Below are positions 1 through 6,274 of a stretch of DNA of 6,531 nucleotides, one piece after another. The stretch's first letter is position 1; every line of letters begins with the position of its first letter. Both the position numbers and the translations under genes were made by a program. This DNA is from JBOGIG01 sp050742455 (GTDB lineage Bacteria; Actinomycetota; Acidimicrobiia; Acidimicrobiales; JBOGIG01): assembly GCA_050742455.1 (NCBI GenBank), contig JBOGIG010000079.1, positions 1 through 6,531 on the forward strand. The letters run 5' to 3'. Below the pieces are notes generated by a model that had not been told where the DNA came from, did no database searches, and worked only from the letters and a program-made list of their open reading frames with translations.

Positions 1-78
1 TCCGAGGCGGCCCGGGACTTCAAGCCCACCGGCGGCCTCAAAGGCCTGGCCAAGATGGTCGTCCACCACAGGCGATAG
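1..78 (+). CDS. 3' end of an unidentified protein-coding gene (partial)
   Basis: This is the C-terminal 25 codons of a gene that begins left of the window. The frame starting at base 1 is open and ends at TAG 76-78. It is preferred over the other two frames because 23 of its 25 sense codons end in G or C, as in the clear genes of this window, while the competing frames have mixed third positions. The encoded tail is basic, with several Lys/Arg residues and a His-His-Arg-Arg end. I do not recognise the family from so short a piece. It lies 60 nt upstream of the crotonase gene on the same strand and in the same frame, so the two may share a transcript. Coding status is fairly secure; function is unknown. 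Confidence 0.6.
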   Translation, partial: SEAARDFKPTGGLKGLAKMVVHHRR

Positions 79-138
79 CTCCAACCTCGACCCCCAACCA
101 TCCCAAAAGCGGCACAACCCGAAAGACAGGTACGACAA

Positions 139-936
139 ATGAGCGACCTCAAGTACGAGAAGAAGGGGGCGGTGGCGCTTCTCACGCTGAACCGACCCGA
201 CCGACTCAACGCCATATCCGGACCGATGCTCAACGCTCTGGCCGATCGTTTGGTGGAGGCGGACCAGGACCGCGAGGTGAGGGTCATCGTCATCACCGGC
301 GAGGGGCGGGGCTTTTGCGCCGGGCTGGATCTCAAGGACCAGATGTCGGGCCAGGGCCTGTCGGATGCTGAGGGTGCAGGCCTGGGGGTCCCCGGTGAGC
401 TTGACCTTCGGCGGGCCCCGCCTACCGTGCTGCACAACCTGGACACACCCACCATCGCCGCAGTCAACGGCGGGGCCGCCGGCTACGGCATGGACCTGGC
501 TCTGGGTTGCGACATCCGCATCGCCGCCGAAGGGGCCAAGATGGCGCCCGCATTCGTGCGCCGGGGCATCCTCCCCGAAAGCGGCGGCAGCTGGTTGTTG
601 CCCCGCCTGATCGGCTATGCCAAGGCGGCCGAGATCTGCTTCTTGGGCGAGACCCTGTCGGCCAAGGCCTGCCTGGATCTGGGATTGATCAACCACATGG
701 TCCCCGACGACATGTTGATGGAGACCACCATGGAGATGGCCGCCAAGATTGCCGGCAACGCCCCCTTGGCCGTGCGGGCCACCAAGCGCATGCTGCGAAT
801 GGCGGCCGACGAGGACTTCGACTCCCACGTCCAGCGGGTCTATCTCCAGTTGCTGCCCCTGTTCGCCACCAAGGACTTTGTCGAGGGCATGAGCTCATTC
901 CTGGAACGTCGGGCCCCGGAGTTCAAGGGCCGCTGA
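139..936 (+). CDS. Enoyl-CoA hydratase/isomerase (crotonase) family protein
   Basis: A 265-residue protein of normal length for a single-domain crotonase, a cytoplasmic family that acts on acyl-CoA thioesters. The CoA/oxyanion-hole segment GRGFCAGLDL lies near residues 56-65, and the second oxyanion loop NGGAAGYG is at 110-117. The family block LPESGGSWLLPRLIG follows near 145-159. The two glutamates of classical enoyl-CoA hydratase are not in their usual places: the first is Asp119 (GMDLAL), and the position of the second (normally in QPE) reads PAF at 137-139. An acidic residue, Glu147, sits in PESGG instead, as in PaaG-like and enoyl-CoA isomerase-like members. An isomerase or a special hydratase is therefore as likely as a beta-oxidation hydratase. 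The start is well fixed: the frame has a stop at 76-78 and no ATG, GTG or TTG before ATG 139. The ribosome-binding site is weak. The substrate is unknown. Confidence 0.92.
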   Translation: MSDLKYEKKGAVALLTLNRPDRLNAISGPMLNALADRLVEADQDREVRVIVITGEGRGFCAGLDLKDQMSGQGLSDAEGAGLGVPGELDLRRAPPTVLHNLDTPTIAAVNGGAAGYGMDLALGCDIRIAAEGAKMAPAFVRRGILPESGGSWLLPRLIGYAKAAEICFLGETLSAKACLDLGLINHMVPDDMLMETTMEMAAKIAGNAPLAVRATKRMLRMAADEDFDSHVQRVYLQLLPLFATKDFVEGMSSFLERRAPEFKGR

Positions 937-971
937 GCTCCCATTAGGCTGAACGCTGGTCGCGTCCAGTC

Positions 972-976
972 GGAGG
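972..976 (+). promoter_or_regulatory. Ribosome binding site of the E3 gene
   Basis: GGAGG, extended to GGAGGTGGT (972-980), is the best Shine-Dalgarno sequence in the window. It sits 9 nt before GTG 986 and 6 nt before TTG 983, so both adjacent start codons are in reach. Neighbouring genes have weak or no such site, which suggests strong independent translation starts here and coupled translation follows downstream. Confidence 0.75.
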
Positions 977-985
977 TGGTTTTTG

Positions 986-2374
986 GTGGCCGAGCAGTTC
1001 GATGTGGTGATAATCGGTGGGGGCCCGGGCGGCTACGCAGCCGCTCTGTACGGTTCGGCAGCCGGCCTGAAGGTGGCGGTGGTGGAGAAGGAAAAGGTGG
1101 GCGGCACTTGCCTGCACCGCGGCTGCATCCCGGCCAAGGAGTTCCTGGAGACGGCCACCGTCTTTCGCACCGTGGCGGGGGCCAAGGAGTTCGGCATCCA
1201 AAGTTCCCAGCCCCAGGTGGACTTTTCCGTCAGCCAGGCCCGCAAGAACAAGGTCGTCGGCCAGCTGCACAAGGGGCTAGAGGGCCTGCTAAAGGCCCGC
1301 AAGGTGACCACTTACATCGGCACCGGAACGCTCGCCCCCGATCACCTGGTCCGGGTCGACGACGGCACTGAGCTGGTGGGCCGGCATGTCATCCTGGCCC
1401 CCGGATCGATACCCCGGACCATCCCTAATTTCGAAATAGACGCCAAGTTGGTCATGACCTCGGACGAGGTGCTTGCCCTGGAGAAGCTCCCGGCCTCGGT
1501 GGCGGTCATAGGTGGTGGGGCCATCGGCTGCGAATTCGCCTCCATGATGGCCGACCTGGGCAGCGAGGTCACCGTGCTCGAAGCCCTGCCCGACTTGCTG
1601 CCCGGTTGCGACCGGGACGTGGTGGCCGTCGTCGCCAAGTCGTTCAAGGGCCGAGGCATCACCGTGCGCACCGGAGTATCCGTGTCGGGTCATGCCCCGA
1701 CAGGGACGGGAACGGTGGTCTCCTTCGGTGACGGCGAATCGATCACGGTCGACGCCGTGGTTGTCTCGGTGGGACGAAGGCCCCGTACCGAGGGTCTCCT
1801 CGACCCGTCCTGTGGGGTCGCGCTCGACGAGCGGGGCTTCGTGGTGACCGACGGCTTCATGGCCACGGGCGCCGAAGGAGTATGGGCCGTGGGCGACGCC
1901 GTGGCCACCGCGCAACTGGCCCACGTCGGCTTCGCAGAGGCCATCGTGGTGATCAAGCAGATCCTGGGCGAGGCGGTGATCCCAGTCGACTACAACAAGG
2001 TCCCCTGGTGTATCTACTGCCATCCTGAGGTCGCTTTTGCCGGGATGAGCGAGCAGGCGGCCAAGGAGGCCGGCTACGAGGTTGTCACGTCCAAGCACCG
2101 ATCCATCGGCAATGGGAGGGCCCTGATCGTGGGCGAACCCGAGGGATTGGTGAAGGTCATCGCCGAGAAGGGTCCCGACGGCAAGGCCGGGCGGATCCTC
2201 GGCGTTCACATGGTGGGGGCGTGGGTGACCGAGCAGTTGGGCCAGGGGTACCTGGCCGTGAACTGGGAGGCGACCCCGAGCGAAGTAGGCCAGTTCATCC
2301 AACCGCACCCGACGTTGTCCGAGAACTTCGGCGAAGCGGTGCTGGCCCTCACCGGAAGGGGTTTGCACAGCTGA
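986..2374 (+). CDS. lpdA: Dihydrolipoamide dehydrogenase (E3 of 2-oxo-acid dehydrogenase complexes)
   Basis: This cytoplasmic FAD-dependent enzyme re-oxidises the dihydrolipoyl arm of E2 and passes the electrons to NAD+. Its 462 residues match the usual length. Numbered from GTG 986, the N-terminal FAD Rossmann motif GGGPGG is at 11-16. The redox-active disulfide lies in GGTCLHRGCIPAK, with Cys42 and Cys47. The NAD-binding motif GGGAIG is at 176-181. A second FAD block ends in AVGDAV. The C-terminal catalytic pair is His441 and Glu446 in HPTLSE; the usual HAHPTLSE here reads QPHPTLSE. An additional Cys-Ile-Tyr-Cys (342-345) precedes HPEVAFAG. TTG 983 directly adjoins GTG 986 and is an alternative start adding one residue; GTG is chosen for its codon and 9-nt Shine-Dalgarno spacing. 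The stop TGA (2372-2374) shares its last A with the E2 start, so the two are probably translationally coupled. Confidence 0.96.
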   Translation: MAEQFDVVIIGGGPGGYAAALYGSAAGLKVAVVEKEKVGGTCLHRGCIPAKEFLETATVFRTVAGAKEFGIQSSQPQVDFSVSQARKNKVVGQLHKGLEGLLKARKVTTYIGTGTLAPDHLVRVDDGTELVGRHVILAPGSIPRTIPNFEIDAKLVMTSDEVLALEKLPASVAVIGGGAIGCEFASMMADLGSEVTVLEALPDLLPGCDRDVVAVVAKSFKGRGITVRTGVSVSGHAPTGTGTVVSFGDGESITVDAVVVSVGRRPRTEGLLDPSCGVALDERGFVVTDGFMATGAEGVWAVGDAVATAQLAHVGFAEAIVVIKQILGEAVIPVDYNKVPWCIYCHPEVAFAGMSEQAAKEAGYEVVTSKHRSIGNGRALIVGEPEGLVKVIAEKGPDGKAGRILGVHMVGAWVTEQLGQGYLAVNWEATPSEVGQFIQPHPTLSENFGEAVLALTGRGLHS

Positions 2375-3813
2375 TGCCCGACATCACGATGCCGCAATTG
2401 GGCGAGACGGTAACCGAAGGCACCATCACACGTTGGCTCAAATCTGTGGGTGAGCGGGTCGAGGAGGACGAGGTCCTCTTCGAGGTGTCCACGGACAAGG
2501 TGGACTCCGAGGTCCCTTCCCCGGCGGCCGGCTTCCTGTCTGAGATCCTGGTGCCCGAAGGTGACACGGTCGACGTCGGGGTGAAACTGGCGGTGATTTC
2601 GGATTCTGCCCCAGGGGATTCCGCCCCAGGGGAGAATGGCTCGGCCCCTGCCCCTCCCGCCGCTTCCCCAGCTCCCTCCGCTTCCCCGGCTCCCGCTGCT
2701 TCCCCGGCTCCCGCTGCCCAGGCCCCTCCGGCCGCTTCCCCGGCTCCCGCCGACCAGGCCCCCGTTGCCCCCCCTGCCGCCGAAGCCCCTCCCTCACCTG
2801 CACCGGCCCCCGCTGCCTCCCCAGCTCCCGGTGCTCAGGGATCAACCGGTGCGGCGAAGGCTGGCAGCGAGGATCTCGTCCTATCGCCGGTGGTTCGTCG
2901 GCTCATCACGGAACACAGGCTGGACCCGTCTTCCATAACGGGATCGGGGACCGGAGGACGGATAACCCGGGCCGATGTGCTTGCCGTTGTCGACGCCAAG
3001 GCCGCCCCAGCCCCCACCTCGACTCCAGCCCCAGCCCCCACCTCGACTCCAGGCCCAGGCCCAGGCCCAGGCCCAGGCTTCGGAATGCCCGCCGGGGGAG
3101 AGCGGGACGAGGTGGTGCCCTTCTCCAATATCCGACGGCGCACGGCCGAGCACATGGTTCGTTCCAAGGCCACGTCGGCCCACACCCTGGTGTCTATGGA
3201 GGTGGACTATGAGAACGTCGAAAGGGTGCGCCGGACCCACCAGGGGGACTTTCGGGCTGAGGAGGGCTTCGGCCTCAGCTACCTGCCTTTTGTCGCCATG
3301 GCTACGGCCGAGGCACTGAGGAGCTACCCCCGCTTGAACGCCTCCGTGGGCGATGACGCACTGGTATTGCACAAGGATCTCCATCTCGGAATTGCCGTCG
3401 ATCTTGACCTCGAAGGGCTCATCGTCCCGGTGATCCATCACGCCGACGGTCTGCGGCTCCGGGCCCTGGCCCGGGAAGTAGCCGATCTGGCCGGTCGGGC
3501 CCGGTCGCGCAAGCTCACCGCCGACGACATCGCCGGAGGAACGTTCACCATCACCAATCCCGGACCATTTGGGACCCTGATAACGGTGCCGATCATCAAC
3601 CAACCCCAGGTCGGCATCCTGTCCACCGACGGCGTGAAGCGTAGGCCCGTGGTGGTCAACCTGGAAGACGGGAGCGAGGGAATCGCCATTCACTCGACCG
3701 GGGTGCTGGCTCTGTCCTTTGACCACCGGGCGGTGGATGGCGCATACGCATCGGCCTTCCTGGTCAAGCTGCGCCAGGAGCTCGAAACCCGAGCTTGGGA
3801 CCAGGAGCTTTAG
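2374..3813 (+). CDS. 2-oxo-acid dehydrogenase E2 (dihydrolipoamide acyltransferase), single lipoyl domain
   Basis: This is the core acyltransferase of a pyruvate, 2-oxoglutarate or branched-chain 2-oxo-acid dehydrogenase complex, 479 residues long. Domains in order: lipoyl domain at about 1-76, with the target lysine K42 in STDKVDSEV; Ala/Pro-rich linker at about 77-166; peripheral-subunit-binding domain at about 169-207, with the GSGTGGRIT turn at 190-198; second linker at about 209-243, ending in Gly-Pro repeats; and catalytic domain at about 245-479, with GTFTITNPGPFGT and the active site DHRAVDG (His451, Asp455). Translation is placed at ATG 2374, which starts exactly at a lipoyl domain; an upstream in-frame GTG at 2221 would add 51 residues of non-family sequence. 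The N-terminus resembles mycobacterial DlaT/SucB, but only one lipoyl domain is present. No E1 gene is in the window, so I give no symbol. The LipB-LipA gene follows after 6 nt. Confidence 0.95.
   Translation: MPDITMPQLGETVTEGTITRWLKSVGERVEEDEVLFEVSTDKVDSEVPSPAAGFLSEILVPEGDTVDVGVKLAVISDSAPGDSAPGENGSAPAPPAASPAPSASPAPAASPAPAAQAPPAASPAPADQAPVAPPAAEAPPSPAPAPAASPAPGAQGSTGAAKAGSEDLVLSPVVRRLITEHRLDPSSITGSGTGGRITRADVLAVVDAKAAPAPTSTPAPAPTSTPGPGPGPGPGFGMPAGGERDEVVPFSNIRRRTAEHMVRSKATSAHTLVSMEVDYENVERVRRTHQGDFRAEEGFGLSYLPFVAMATAEALRSYPRLNASVGDDALVLHKDLHLGIAVDLDLEGLIVPVIHHADGLRLRALAREVADLAGRARSRKLTADDIAGGTFTITNPGPFGTLITVPIINQPQVGILSTDGVKRRPVVVNLEDGSEGIAIHSTGVLALSFDHRAVDGAYASAFLVKLRQELETRAWDQEL
2602..2631 (+). 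repeat. Tandem 15-bp repeat at the start of E2 linker 1
   Basis: Two adjacent 15-bp units (2602-2616 and 2617-2631) differ at one base and both encode Asp-Ser-Ala-Pro-Gly. They begin the flexible segment right after the lipoyl domain. The single difference is synonymous, which points to a duplication kept in frame. Confidence 0.8.
2662..2751 (+). repeat. 18-bp repeats encoding ASPAPA in E2 linker 1
   Basis: Three tandem 18-bp units occupy 2662-2679 (divergent), 2680-2697 and 2698-2715 (identical). A further near-identical copy is at 2734-2751. Each encodes Ala-Ser-Pro-Ala-Pro-(Ala/Ser). Ala/Pro linkers that give the lipoyl arm reach and mobility are known in E2 proteins. Near-identical codon use suggests recent expansion by slippage or unequal exchange rather than selection on amino acids alone. 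Confidence 0.85.
3004..3075 (+). repeat. Perfect 24-bp duplication plus four GGCCCA hexamers in E2 linker 2
   Basis: Two identical 24-bp units (3004-3027 and 3028-3051) each encode APAPTSTP. They are followed directly by four GGCCCA units (3052-3075), which encode Gly-Pro pairs. The block lies between the subunit-binding domain and the catalytic domain. All units are multiples of three, so copy-number change keeps the frame. Confidence 0.9.
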
Positions 3814-3819
3814 AACAGA

Positions 3820-5499
3820 GTGCTCAGGGTCCGTTGGCTGGGCCGGGCCGGGTACTCCGATGCCCATGCGGTGCAGGCCGGTCTGTTCAAACGGCCGGGT
3901 CAGGAGTGGCTGTTGCTCATGGAGCACCCCCACGTCTACACGCTGGGCGCCCGGGCCGACCTGGATCACGTTTTGGTCGATCCGGCGTCGGTCGGGGCCG
4001 ATCTGGTGCGAGCGGACCGGGGGGGCGACGTTACCTATCATGGCCCCGGCCAGTTGGTGGGTTACCCCATTCTCGACATCGCAATGTCGTCTCGATCGGT
4101 GCCCGGCCATGTGCATTCCATCGAGTCGGTGATCATCGACGCCCTATTCGACCTGGGGTTGGGGTCGTGCGGGCGCATCGAAGGCTTTCCCGGGATATGG
4201 GTTGATCCGGATTCGGACCGCCGCCGCAAGATTTGTGCCGTTGGTACGAGGGTGAGCCGGGGACGCTCGATGCACGGCTTCGCCCTCAATGTGGACCCGG
4301 ACATGGGAATGTTCGAGCACATCGTGCCCTGTGGTCTGTCCGATATGGCGGTGACCTCCATGGCCGCTGAGGGCCTGGGCACCACCATGGCCGACGTCGT
4401 CGATGCCGTGGTGGAACGGGCCAAGCAGGCCTGGGGCCGGGCCGAACCGATAGAACGCCAGGATGTGGCGTGGCGGGTGGCACCATCGGACCTGACCGCC
4501 TTTACCAAGCCCGCGGCCCCGCCGGCAACAGGTCAGCCCGTCCACTTGGCCCGGCGGCTGGCTGCGGCCGGCGTGGGGTCGGGCATGGAGATTGCCGTGC
4601 GAAAGCCGGAGCACCTCAGAGTCAAAGCCCGTATGGGACCTGAGTTCAGGTCCCTGAAGAAGGTCATGGGTTCGTTGGACTTGGTCACCGTGTGCGAAGA
4701 GGCGGGCTGCCCCAATATTTTCGAGTGTTGGGCCGATGGGACCGCCACGTTCATGATCAATGGGCAACGTTGCACCCGGGCCTGCGGCTTCTGCCAGGTC
4801 GATACCCGCCACCCCCTTCCGGTCGAACCCGACGAGGCGGTCCGGGTAGCCGAGGCCGTCCGGCGCCTGGGTCTGGCCCACGCCGTAGTGACGGCGGTGG
4901 CCCGGGACGACTTGGCCGACGGAGGATCGGGGGCCTTCGCTGCCGTCATACGTGCCATTCACGAGGCCTGTCCCCGAACCAACGTCGAGGTGCTGATCCC
5001 CGACTTCAAGGGCAGTGCACAAGCTCTGAGTTCGGTCTTGGCCGCTCGGCCCGAAGTGCTCAATCACAACTTGGAAACGGTGGCTCGCCTCCAGCGAGCT
5101 GTTCGGCCCTCGGCCTCCTACGTGCGCAGCCTGGCCGTGCTGGCCCGGGCCAAGAAGGCCGGCCTGGTCACCAAGTCGGGGATGATATTGGGAATGGGCG
5201 AGACCGAGGCCGAGGTGTCGGGTGCTTTGGCCGACCTGGCCGGGGTCGGGGTTGACATTGTCACCTTGGGACAGTATTTGCGGCCCAGTGCGGCCCACCT
5301 GCCGGTGCAGCGTTGGTGGAACCCGGCCGAGTTCGACCAGTTGAAGGCCACGGCATTGACCATGGGTTTCAGCCACGTCGAGGCCTCACCCCTGACCAGG
5401 TCGAGCTACCACGCCCGGGCCGGAGCCGAGGCTGTAGCGGGCGTGTCTATAGCGGCCGGCGTGACGATGGCGGCCGGTGCGGCCGCCGTGGCCCACTGA
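3820..5499 (+). CDS. lipB-lipA: Bifunctional LipB-LipA fusion: octanoyltransferase / lipoyl synthase
   Basis: One 559-residue frame carries both steps of de novo lipoate assembly. The N-terminal LipB domain (about 1-207) moves octanoate from acyl carrier protein to the E2 lysine. It has the RGGDVTYHGPGQ block (67-78), Lys137 in KICAVG, HGFALNV, and Cys171 in VPCGL. The Lys-Cys spacing of 34 equals that of E. coli LipB K135/C169. The C-terminal LipA domain (about 256-532) is a radical-SAM enzyme that inserts sulfur at C6 and C8. It has the auxiliary-cluster motif C292-x4-C297-x5-C303, the radical-SAM motif C318-x3-C322-x2-C325, and the RSSYHA motif (527-532), which supplies the serine ligand. 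The linker (208-255) has no stop and keeps coding-like GC-rich third positions (about 37 of 48 codons). An uncharged Ala/Gly/Val tail (538-558) follows. The start GTG 3820 is 6 nt after the E2 stop, with AGGAG at 3803-3807. Confidence 0.95.
   Translation: MLRVRWLGRAGYSDAHAVQAGLFKRPGQEWLLLMEHPHVYTLGARADLDHVLVDPASVGADLVRADRGGDVTYHGPGQLVGYPILDIAMSSRSVPGHVHSIESVIIDALFDLGLGSCGRIEGFPGIWVDPDSDRRRKICAVGTRVSRGRSMHGFALNVDPDMGMFEHIVPCGLSDMAVTSMAAEGLGTTMADVVDAVVERAKQAWGRAEPIERQDVAWRVAPSDLTAFTKPAAPPATGQPVHLARRLAAAGVGSGMEIAVRKPEHLRVKARMGPEFRSLKKVMGSLDLVTVCEEAGCPNIFECWADGTATFMINGQRCTRACGFCQVDTRHPLPVEPDEAVRVAEAVRRLGLAHAVVTAVARDDLADGGSGAFAAVIRAIHEACPRTNVEVLIPDFKGSAQALSSVLAARPEVLNHNLETVARLQRAVRPSASYVRSLAVLARAKKAGLVTKSGMILGMGETEAEVSGALADLAGVGVDIVTLGQYLRPSAAHLPVQRWWNPAEFDQLKATALTMGFSHVEASPLTRSSYHARAGAEAVAGVSIAAGVTMAAGAAAVAH
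4585..4587 (+). other. Candidate internal LipA start codon (Met256) inside the fusion
   Basis: An in-frame ATG lies just before the LipA-type N-terminus RKPEHLRVKA (from residue 261). Initiation here would give a 304-residue stand-alone LipA, close to normal family length. The sequence just upstream has only a weak G-run (4576-4579), so the site is possible but not strongly supported. It may be a relic of a once separate lipA gene. Confidence 0.25.
5437..5490 (+). repeat. Degenerate 18-bp tandem repeat in the LipA C-terminal tail
   Basis: Three 18-bp units (5437-5454, 5455-5472, 5473-5490) encode AGVSIA, AGVTMA and AGAAAV. The first two match closely and the third is diverged. They form most of the uncharged tail that follows the conserved RSSYHA end of LipA. 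Confidence 0.6.
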
Positions 5500-5505
5500 A
5501 CGACA

Positions 5506-6255
5506 ATGGACCTCGGCCTCGCCAATCGGGTCGCCTTGGTTACGGCTGCATCAAAGGGCCTGGGTCTCGGAGCAGCGCGGGCCCTGGTCCGTGAAGGGGC
5601 CAAGGTGATGATCTGCGCCCGGGGAGCTGATGCCCTGGAGGAGGCCCGATCGGAGTTGGAGGCAGCCAGTTTTGAGTTGGGGGCAGGCGGCGAAGTCGTG
5701 GCCATCCAATGCGATGTCACCCGACCGGAAGCACCTGCCACGCTCGTTGATGCCGCCATGGAAAGCTTCGGGCGCCTGGACATCCTGGTGGCCAACGCCG
5801 GGGGACCACCACCCGGCCGGGCACTCGAAGTCAACGACGAGGCCATCGAGTCCGCCATCAATGCCAACCTCTTGACTTCTGTGCGCCTGGTCAGAGAGGC
5901 CCTTGGTCCGATGCGGGCCACGGGCTGGGGCCGGATCTGTTGTGTGACCTCGTTCAGCGTCGTCCAACCGGTGCCAGGGCTGGCCCTGTCCAATTTGAGC
6001 CGGACCGGGTTGTGGGCATGGGCCAAGACGGCGGCCGCCGACCTGGCCGCCGGAACGGAGGGACCATCGATCACATTGAACCTGGCCTGTCCCGGACATC
6101 ACGCCACCGACCGCATGATCCAACTGGGGGGCAGTGGAAAGATGGGTGATCCAGACGATTTCGGCCGGGTGGTGGCCTTCTTGTGTTCGGAACCAGCCCG
6201 TTTCATCAATGGGGCAGCCATCGTGGTCGACGGAGGCTTCACCCTGGCCCTGTAG
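5506..6255 (+). CDS. Short-chain dehydrogenase/reductase family protein with non-canonical active site
   Basis: A 249-residue single-domain Rossmann protein of normal classical-SDR length. The nucleotide-binding loop is TAASKGLGLG (13-22) rather than the usual TGxxxGxG, with Ala14 in place of the first Gly. VANAGG and the N-A-N-L segment (Asn119/Asn121) are kept. The catalytic serine fits Ser149. The Tyr expected 13 residues later is Ser162 (in LSNLSR), and the usual Lys is Arg166. The C-terminus has CPGHHATDRM and the family ending INGAAIVVDGGFTLAL. From memory, a beta-ketoacyl-reductase-like SDR subgroup lacks both a perfect NAD motif and the standard tetrad, and this protein fits that description. 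The substrate and even redox activity are unknown. ATG 5506 lies 6 nt after the lipB-lipA stop with no visible Shine-Dalgarno, so translation is probably coupled. It seems to be the last gene of the operon. Confidence 0.9.
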   Translation: MDLGLANRVALVTAASKGLGLGAARALVREGAKVMICARGADALEEARSELEAASFELGAGGEVVAIQCDVTRPEAPATLVDAAMESFGRLDILVANAGGPPPGRALEVNDEAIESAINANLLTSVRLVREALGPMRATGWGRICCVTSFSVVQPVPGLALSNLSRTGLWAWAKTAAADLAAGTEGPSITLNLACPGHHATDRMIQLGGSGKMGDPDDFGRVVAFLCSEPARFINGAAIVVDGGFTLAL

Positions 6256-6274
6256 CCCCGCCTCCGCCCCCGCC

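Noticed and set aside
2..142. Alternative open frame ending in an ATGA overlap with the crotonase start
   Set aside because: Its third codon positions are mixed, whereas the frame ending at 78 shows strong G/C third positions; the overlap looks accidental.
937..985. Promoter or riboswitch in the gap before the E3 gene
   Set aside because: Only 49 nt long, with a clear Shine-Dalgarno but no convincing -35/-10 pair or stable fold that I can see.
1289..2368. Minus-strand open frame of about 359 codons
   Set aside because: It is antisense to the E3 gene, whose FAD, NAD and disulfide motifs are unmistakable.
2221..2373. GTG at 2221 as an upstream start for E2
   Set aside because: It would add 51 residues of Arg/Gly/Pro-rich sequence that overlaps the E3 gene, while ATG 2374 begins exactly at the lipoyl domain.
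2602..3075. Repeats considered as a CRISPR array or mobile element
   Set aside because: They are short, in frame and encode the Ala/Pro and Gly/Pro linkers of E2; there are no unique spacers of even length.
2881..4116. Minus-strand open frame of about 411 codons
   Set aside because: It is antisense to E2 and the start of lipB-lipA, both of which have clear conserved domains; no recognisable motifs and it reads across the gene junction.
4144..5376. Long open frame of about 410 codons on the minus strand
   Set aside because: It lies wholly antisense to lipB-lipA, its product is rich in Gly/His/Arg with no family motif, and long antisense frames are expected opposite high-GC genes.
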